Below are positions 58,627 to 64,000 of a stretch of 64,000 nt of DNA, piece by piece. This DNA comes from Deltaproteobacteria bacterium. GTDB lineage: Bacteria; Desulfobacterota; Desulfobaccia; Desulfobaccales; 0-14-0-80-60-11. Within the stretch, counting starts at the first letter, position 1. Every line of letters starts with the position of its first letter. The notes beneath the pieces were generated by a model. It was not told the origin of the DNA, did not search any database, and was given only the letters and a program-made list of their open reading frames with translations. The translations under genes were made by a program, and so were the position numbers. The stretch is taken from NCBI GenBank assembly GCA_021813445.1, contig JAKAKP010000043.1:1-64000 (forward strand). The letters run 5' to 3'.

Positions 58627-59336
58627 AAGATGACCCCCGAGGAGGTCCGGCCCAACCTCTGGATGGCCCGGAGGGCGACGTTGATCAGCAGGGAAATGGT
58701 CAACAGGATGATCCCCAGGGCAATGGCCAGGTCGAAATTGCCTTTGTCAGTTTCTAAGGCGATGGTGGTGGTGATCACCCGGGTATAACCGGCGATGTTC
58801 CCGCCCACGATAATGACCGAGCCCACTTCCGCGGTCACCCGGCCCAGGCCGGCGATGGACCCGGTGATGATCCCGTACCTGGCCTCGCGGATGACGGTCA
58901 GGGCCTCCTGGAGGGGGTTGGCCCCCAGGACCCGGGCCGCCTGCCGGATGATGGGATTCACATTAACAATGGCGGTATGGGACAAGGAAGTGACTATGGG
59001 AAAGGCGAGGATAAACTGGGCGATGATCATGGCCCCAGGGGTGTAAAGGAGGCTCAGGAAGCCCAGGGGGCCACTCCGGGAAAGTAGGAGATAGAGCACC
59101 AGGCCCACCACCACCGGCGGCAGGCCCATGCCGGTATTGATCAGGTTGAGGATCAGGCCCCTCAGGGGCAGCCGCCGCAACGCCATCAGGGCCCCCAGGG
59201 GCAGACCCAGGAGTATGGCCAGCAGCAAGGCCCCACCCGACACCTGGATGGACAGCCAGATGATCTTTAACAGTTCGGGATTCAGCGCCAGGATGAGCTT
59301 AAACGCGCTGATAAATCCCTGGAAAATGGTGTCCAT
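58617..59336 (-). CDS. tupB: Tungstate-type ABC transporter permease
   Basis: Multi-TM; GAMIIAQFILAFPIVTSLSHTA; overlaps tupC by 10 nt. Confidence 0.9.
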   Translation of the reverse strand: MDTIFQGFISAFKLILALNPELLKIIWLSIQVSGGALLLAILLGLPLGALMALRRLPLRGLILNLINTGMGLPPVVVGLVLYLLLSRSGPLGFLSLLYTPGAMIIAQFILAFPIVTSLSHTAIVNVNPIIRQAARVLGANPLQEALTVIREARYGIITGSIAGLGRVTAEVGSVIIVGGNIAGYTRVITTTIALETDKGNFDLAIALGIILLTISLLINVALRAIQRLGRTSSGVILWD

Positions 59337-59344
59337 GCTTTAAA

Positions 59345-59546
59345 AGTGAGCTGTGAGCAGTGAGCGGTAAGCAGTAAAGCAGAAAGCAATAAGAAATTTG
59401 TGGAGGCCATGGCATACGTTGTCATTCTGAGGGAGCGAAGAATCTAGATCCTTCGCTTCGCTCAGGATGACAAAGTAATTGCATATCAAGAGCCTCTGCG
59501 GGCACTCTTCTGTTGCTGCTCACTGCTCCCCGCTTACTGCTCACTT
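59345..59546. repeat. Heptamer-phased gtgagca repeats in inverted orientation flanking a cattctgagggagcgaag hairpin
   Basis: gtgagctgtgagcagtgagcggtaagca (59347-) versus tgctcactgctccccgcttactgctcactt (59517-59546); internal hairpin 59421-59471. Confidence 0.85.
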
Positions 59547-60362
59547 CTACTTGGCATTGGGAATGAAGAGCTGGTTGCCGTGTTTATCCTTGAACGCGGC
59601 AATGGCCTTCTGCCCCTCCGGGGAGATGAGCCAATCCACGAACTGCATGGCCTCTTTATATTTGACCTGTTTGTGTTTGGCGGGATTGACGGCCATTACC
59701 CCGTATTGATTGAACAGGACCGGGTCCCCTTCCAGGACGATGACCATCTCCAGCTTGTCCTTATCCTTGGTGGCCAGCCAGGTGCCCCGGTCGGTCAAGG
59801 TGTAGCCCCGCTTCTCATTGGCGATGCGCTGGGTCTTTTCCATGCCCTGGCCCACTTCCAGATACCACTTCTGCCCCTTGGGGTCGATCCCCGCAGCCTT
59901 CCAAAGGGCCAACTCCTTGGTATTGGTGCCGGATTTGTCGCCCCGGGAGACAAAAGGGGCGCCTTGAGCCGCGATCTTCTTAAAGGCCTCCACCGCGGAT
60001 TTCATCCCCTTGATTTTCAGGGGGTCGTTGGCCGGGCCGATGATCACGAAGTCATTGTACATGACGTCGTGCCGATTAACGAAATAGCCTTCCTGGACCG
60101 CTTTCAACTCCTGGGCCTTGGCGTGGCACAAGAGGACGTCGGCGTCGCCCCGTTTGCCGATCTCAATGGCCGCGCCGGTGCCCACCGCCACCACGTCCAC
60201 ATGGATGCCGGTCTTTTTCTGGAAAATGGGCAGGATGTAATCAAACAAGCCGGAATTTTGGGTGCTGGTGGTGGAAGCACACTTGATCCGGGTTTCCGCG
60301 GCTGCGCTGCCCGCGGCCAAGACTACGGCCACTATCATCAAACAGGAAAGACCTCTAAGCAT
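59547..60362 (-). CDS. tupA: Tungstate-binding periplasmic protein
   Basis: IKCASTTSTQNSGLFDYILPIFQKKTGI; DADVLLCHA; GDKSGTNTKE. Confidence 0.93.
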   Translation of the reverse strand: MLRGLSCLMIVAVVLAAGSAAAETRIKCASTTSTQNSGLFDYILPIFQKKTGIHVDVVAVGTGAAIEIGKRGDADVLLCHAKAQELKAVQEGYFVNRHDVMYNDFVIIGPANDPLKIKGMKSAVEAFKKIAAQGAPFVSRGDKSGTNTKELALWKAAGIDPKGQKWYLEVGQGMEKTQRIANEKRGYTLTDRGTWLATKDKDKLEMVIVLEGDPVLFNQYGVMAVNPAKHKQVKYKEAMQFVDWLISPEGQKAIAAFKDKHGNQLFIPNAK

Positions 60363-60443
60363 CTACCATCCTCCATTCTTCAAGGTAATATCAACCGCCA
60401 GGGCAGAAAATCCCCAGTGGCGCTGACGCGGCAGACGGTTGCC

Positions 60444-62537
60444 CTAAGCCGGGGTGACTTTGCTCACCGTGACAAAATGCTCCTGCAAGGCCATGCCGCC
60501 GCCGGCCTTATCCCACAGATCCAGCCCCCCGCCCATGAGGGCGCTGTCGGAGACACCCTTGCCTAGGGCCCGGCTCTCCACCGGCAGCAGGTGCCCGAAG
60601 CCGTGGACCATGAAGACTGCGTCCGGATGGATGAAGGTGGTCACCTTGGCCTTAATGCGTCCCCGGTGGCCGTTGCTGCGGACTTCCACCACTTCGCCGT
60701 CTTGGATCTTCAGGGCTGCAGCCTTTTCCTGGTTGATCCACAGGACGTTTTCCGGCATCTGTTCGGCTAGTAAGGGGTTATTGACGGTGTGCCCCTGGGT
60801 GTGCACCGCACAGCGCCCGAAGGTCAGGCGGAATTGCCCCGGACCCGGCGCGGCTGGGGATTCGTAGGGGAGCAGAGACGGCACCCCGGCGTTGTCCCAG
60901 CGTTCATTGATGATCTCGATTTTGCCGGAAGGGGTCTTGAAGCTCAGTTCATCCCGGCTGCGGTATTTGGGCTTATCCGCCAGGGACACCAGGCCCGAGG
61001 CCGCAAAGTCCGCCATGGCCACCCCGGTGCCCTGAAGCTGATACTCCCAGATGTCCTCGATCTTCTGGAAGGCCAGGGGGGCCAGACCCAGGCGCTGGGC
61101 CAGCCCGCAGAGGATTTCCCAATCGGCTTTGGTGTCGTGATAGGGATTAACCGCGCGCTGCCGCAGGAAAAAGTGGGGTTTGAGACCATTCTTGGCGGCC
61201 AGGATGCTTTCCCGCTCCAGGTAGGTGGACAGGGGCAAGACCACGTCCGCGTACCAGGCGGTGTCGGACCAGCTGAAGGTGACGGCCGCCAAGAAGTCCA
61301 GCTTATCAAAGATTTTTTTCAGGGCCTCCGGATCCGGGTAGGCCATGAGGGGATCATGGCGGTAGGCGATATAGGCTTTGACCGGATAGGGGTCCCCGGT
61401 CTCGATGGCCTGGAAACCCAGATGCAGCAAACCAGGGCCGCTGTCCAAATGCGGGTAACGCCAACCCACCCCATCCGCGCGCTGCTCCTTGGGTTTGGGA
61501 AAAAGGTCCGCCAATTTTTTCAGGCCCTTACGCCCGACGTCGCCCGGTTTATTGGCCAGAGGCAGCCCGCCTTTGGCGCCGATGCTGCCCAGGAGGGCAT
61601 TGATCAAATACGCGGTCCGGGACTGGTAAAAAGAGTTGCGGTAGCGGGCGTTCATCCAGCCCGGATGCCAGATGACCGCGGGTTTGGCCTTGGCCAGGTC
61701 CCGGGCGAACTCCTGGATGGCTGACGCGTCGATACCGGTTTCCGCCGCGGCCCATTCCGGGGTGTAAGGCTGCACAAAGGCTTCCAGTTGATCCAGGTCC
61801 TTGATCCACTGTCGGGCAAATTCCTGGTCATAGAGCCGGTGGGCCAGCAACTCGTGAATGACCGCCAGGTTCAAGGCATAATCGGTGCCGGGGCGGATGA
61901 GCAGGAAGCGGTCGGCTTTGCTGGCCGACAGGGAGGAGCGGATGTCGATGACGGTGAGCTTGCAGCCCCCGGCCAAACCCGCCATCAAGTCGTTGACCTC
62001 TTTGACGTTGATGGCCTCGAAGATGTTGCGGGTCTGGAGCACCACGTGCCGGGCATTTTTATAATCGTAGACCACCTCTTTCCGGCCGAACCCGAAAACG
62101 GAGAGGGCCGCATGCTGGACGTTGCGGGCGCAGGCCGAATCGTGGTTGGAATAGTTGGGGGAACCGAGCCCCCGGACAAAGGCCTGATGCAGGTCCCGGA
62201 AGGGCCCTCCCCGGTCGGAGAAGAGCACCGATTTACCCCCGTATTTCTCCATTACTTCCTTGAGGTTGGCCGCAGTGTAATCCAGGGCCTCTTCCCAGCT
62301 GACCCGGCGCCACTTGCCTTCGCCCCGGGCTCCGGCCCGGATCAGGGGATATTGGGGCCGCTCGGAATCTTCCAGGAGGGCCAGGCCCGCGCCGCCCCGG
62401 GCGCAGAGAGCCCCTTCGATCCCTGCGGCCTGGGGATTACCTTGGATCGCAGTGGCCCGGCCCCCTGCCACCTCCACTTGAATGGGGCACCGCACCGTAC
62501 ACATGCCGCAGATGCTATAGACTTTCTTGTCAGTCAT
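60444..62537 (-). CDS. Molybdopterin-dependent (Mo/W) oxidoreductase, catalytic subunit
   Basis: SICGMCTVRCPIQVEV FeS motif; ALCARGGAG; SNHDSACARN; C-terminal MopB domain. Confidence 0.92.
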   Translation of the reverse strand: MTDKKVYSICGMCTVRCPIQVEVAGGRATAIQGNPQAAGIEGALCARGGAGLALLEDSERPQYPLIRAGARGEGKWRRVSWEEALDYTAANLKEVMEKYGGKSVLFSDRGGPFRDLHQAFVRGLGSPNYSNHDSACARNVQHAALSVFGFGRKEVVYDYKNARHVVLQTRNIFEAINVKEVNDLMAGLAGGCKLTVIDIRSSLSASKADRFLLIRPGTDYALNLAVIHELLAHRLYDQEFARQWIKDLDQLEAFVQPYTPEWAAAETGIDASAIQEFARDLAKAKPAVIWHPGWMNARYRNSFYQSRTAYLINALLGSIGAKGGLPLANKPGDVGRKGLKKLADLFPKPKEQRADGVGWRYPHLDSGPGLLHLGFQAIETGDPYPVKAYIAYRHDPLMAYPDPEALKKIFDKLDFLAAVTFSWSDTAWYADVVLPLSTYLERESILAAKNGLKPHFFLRQRAVNPYHDTKADWEILCGLAQRLGLAPLAFQKIEDIWEYQLQGTGVAMADFAASGLVSLADKPKYRSRDELSFKTPSGKIEIINERWDNAGVPSLLPYESPAAPGPGQFRLTFGRCAVHTQGHTVNNPLLAEQMPENVLWINQEKAAALKIQDGEVVEVRSNGHRGRIKAKVTTFIHPDAVFMVHGFGHLLPVESRALGKGVSDSALMGGGLDLWDKAGGGMALQEHFVTVSKVTPA

Positions 62538-62654
62538 TTCCTTCTCCGTAGAAATAGTTTCGACCTGCAAGGCAGGCCGGCCCGGCGGTATTCCTTTATC
62601 AAGATAGCGATCATTAAGGTATTCTTGTAAAGAATATCGTCAAGGGCAGGGGAA

Positions 62655-63041
62655 TTATTCAGGTTTCTGCGTTTCCAACCATTTCTGGAACTTGTCCACC
62701 ATGTCCCAAAATTGGGCGATGGCCGCCTCACCCGCGGGGGTAAGCCAGGCGCGGCCGCCGTGTTTGCCGCCAAAGGTCCGGGACACCAGTTCTTCCCCGG
62801 CCAAGCGGTTGATATTGGCTACCAGGGACCAGGCATGGCTGTATGCCATTTCCATGGAGCGGGCCGCGGCGGCGATGGACCCCAGGTCACGGATGCGCTC
62901 CAGGAGCACCACCCGGCCCCAACTCAAAAAAGTTTCGCCGTCCTTTTCCAGCCAGAGGCGGCCCTTGATCTGCATCTCGGCGGCAGGAGGACTTGCCGCC
63001 AGGGAGCTGCCCCGGCCATGGTCTGTTTTTCTGCTGGCCAT
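62655..63041 (-). CDS. ModE-like winged-HTH regulator (no TOBE domain)
   Basis: LLERIRDLGSIAAAARSMEMAYSHAWSLVANINR. Confidence 0.9.
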   Translation of the reverse strand: MASRKTDHGRGSSLAASPPAAEMQIKGRLWLEKDGETFLSWGRVVLLERIRDLGSIAAAARSMEMAYSHAWSLVANINRLAGEELVSRTFGGKHGGRAWLTPAGEAAIAQFWDMVDKFQKWLETQKPE

Positions 63042-63365
63042 AGCGCTATTCCCAGCGAAGAATAGCATATTTAGGGGAAAATTCAACTTTTTTCCCAGAA
63101 AGGGTAAAAAAATTATGCTAATAAATTTTCTGTTTCTTCCAGGTTTTGCCGAAATAAAAAATAAATATATTTAGGGAAAGAATGGAAAGATTGTCTTTGA
63201 TTTAATTTAATCTTATTATAAATATAAGGTTTAAAAGTCTAACATAACGACGGACCAAATCCGGGAATAAGCTGGGGGAGAAGTTGGGGGAATTCTCGGT
63301 GCAACCGTAGCCGCCGTAAGGATTGATGTATCCTCCTGTCCTCCCCCCCTGTTTAGGTAATTGTT

Positions 63366-64000
63366 TTGGCAAATTCTCAATTTAAACAGACATGCCAGGT
63401 CGTGATCGGGGGCCTGCAACGGGCTGCCTGGCTGATTATCGGGGTGGCCTTAATAACGGCCGGCCTCTCGGTCTATTATTCCGTTAAGCATCTGGCCTTC
63501 CGCACCAGCCGCAGCGACTTGGTGGCCAGTGACCAGAAGCTTATCGCCCGCAGTGAACAAATAGACAAGGCCTTCGGTTCCCGGGATGGCCTGATGGTGG
63601 TGGCGGAGAATCACACCCCCGCCCATTCCATCGCCTTTGCCGAGGCCCTGGCCGCGGAATTGCGGCATTATCCCCGGCAATTCCCCGAGCTCTTCTACCG
63701 GCTGAATCCGGAAAAATTCAAGCACTGGGCCTTGCTCTATCTGCCCACCGAAGATCTGGCGAAACTAAAGACCAACCTGCTGGATAATCGCCAATTCCTG
63801 GAGGGGTTGTCCACCAGTCCCCATCTCACCACGTTTTTTCAGTTAATTAATCAGGAAATTACCCGGTCCATGCTGGGCCATCTCTTTACGGATTTTTTGG
63901 CAGACAAAAAGACCGAAGACAAGCTGCCGGACCTCTCCTTATTGAACGCCACCTTAAGCCAGCTTGATCTGCAACTGGCTGGGGACCATCCTTATGTCTC
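63366..64000 (+). CDS. RND/MMPL exporter (HpnN-like), 5' part, runs off window
   Basis: Open frame from TTG 63366: LANSQFKQTCQVVIGGLQRAAWLIIGVALITAGLSVYYSVKHLAFRTSRSDLVASDQKLIAR; absent from supplied ORF track. Confidence 0.7.
   Translation, partial: MANSQFKQTCQVVIGGLQRAAWLIIGVALITAGLSVYYSVKHLAFRTSRSDLVASDQKLIARSEQIDKAFGSRDGLMVVAENHTPAHSIAFAEALAAELRHYPRQFPELFYRLNPEKFKHWALLYLPTEDLAKLKTNLLDNRQFLEGLSTSPHLTTFFQLINQEITRSMLGHLFTDFLADKKTEDKLPDLSLLNATLSQLDLQLAGDHPYV

Noticed and set aside
60789-61724. 311-aa + ORF (and 61788-62630, 59580-60566) opposite the oxidoreductase/tupA
   Set aside because: Shadow ORFs; real genes on the minus strand have clear motifs
63240-63360. Possible riboswitch upstream of the RND exporter
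   Set aside because: Could not identify a conserved cobalamin or Moco core; no convincing pairing by eye

Overview
64 kb window from what looks like a deltaproteobacterial (Desulfobacterota-like) chromosome; the taxon is inferred from gene content only. The left part (about 0.8-39 kb) is a mosaic surface-polysaccharide locus. It contains a B12-binding radical SAM enzyme, several glycosyltransferases, two GDP-mannose 4,6-dehydratase paralogues, GDP-fucose synthase, PMM, GMP/PMI, a WbaP/WcaJ-type initiating phosphotransferase, a Wzy/ligase-like membrane protein, a carbamoyltransferase and a truncated MBOAT acyltransferase. It also carries a sulfation kit: APS kinase, a sulfotransferase, a CysH/CysD-type ATP-pyrophosphatase, and two alkaline-phosphatase-superfamily proteins. 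The locus is cut by one full-length IS5-like element (16159-17510) and at least four decayed relatives. A ~145-bp inverted repeat flanks a 5.7-kb segment containing a lipoprotein with 35-aa tandem repeats. The right part (about 39.8-64 kb) is mostly housekeeping: tRNA-Arg(CCG), a C45-type acyltransferase, an HtrA-like protease, a toxin-antitoxin pair, hcp, merR-pheT-guaB, ppx, hpt, ugd, a CHASE2 adenylate cyclase, tupABC, a molybdopterin oxidoreductase, a ModE-like regulator and the start of an RND/MMPL exporter. The best candidate for an undescribed system is the sulfated-polysaccharide cassette with its atypical CysH-like and Thr-nucleophile 'sulfatase-like' proteins. The repeat lipoprotein and the heptamer-phased intergenic repeats are secondary candidates. 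All family calls come from reading motifs; no database search was run.
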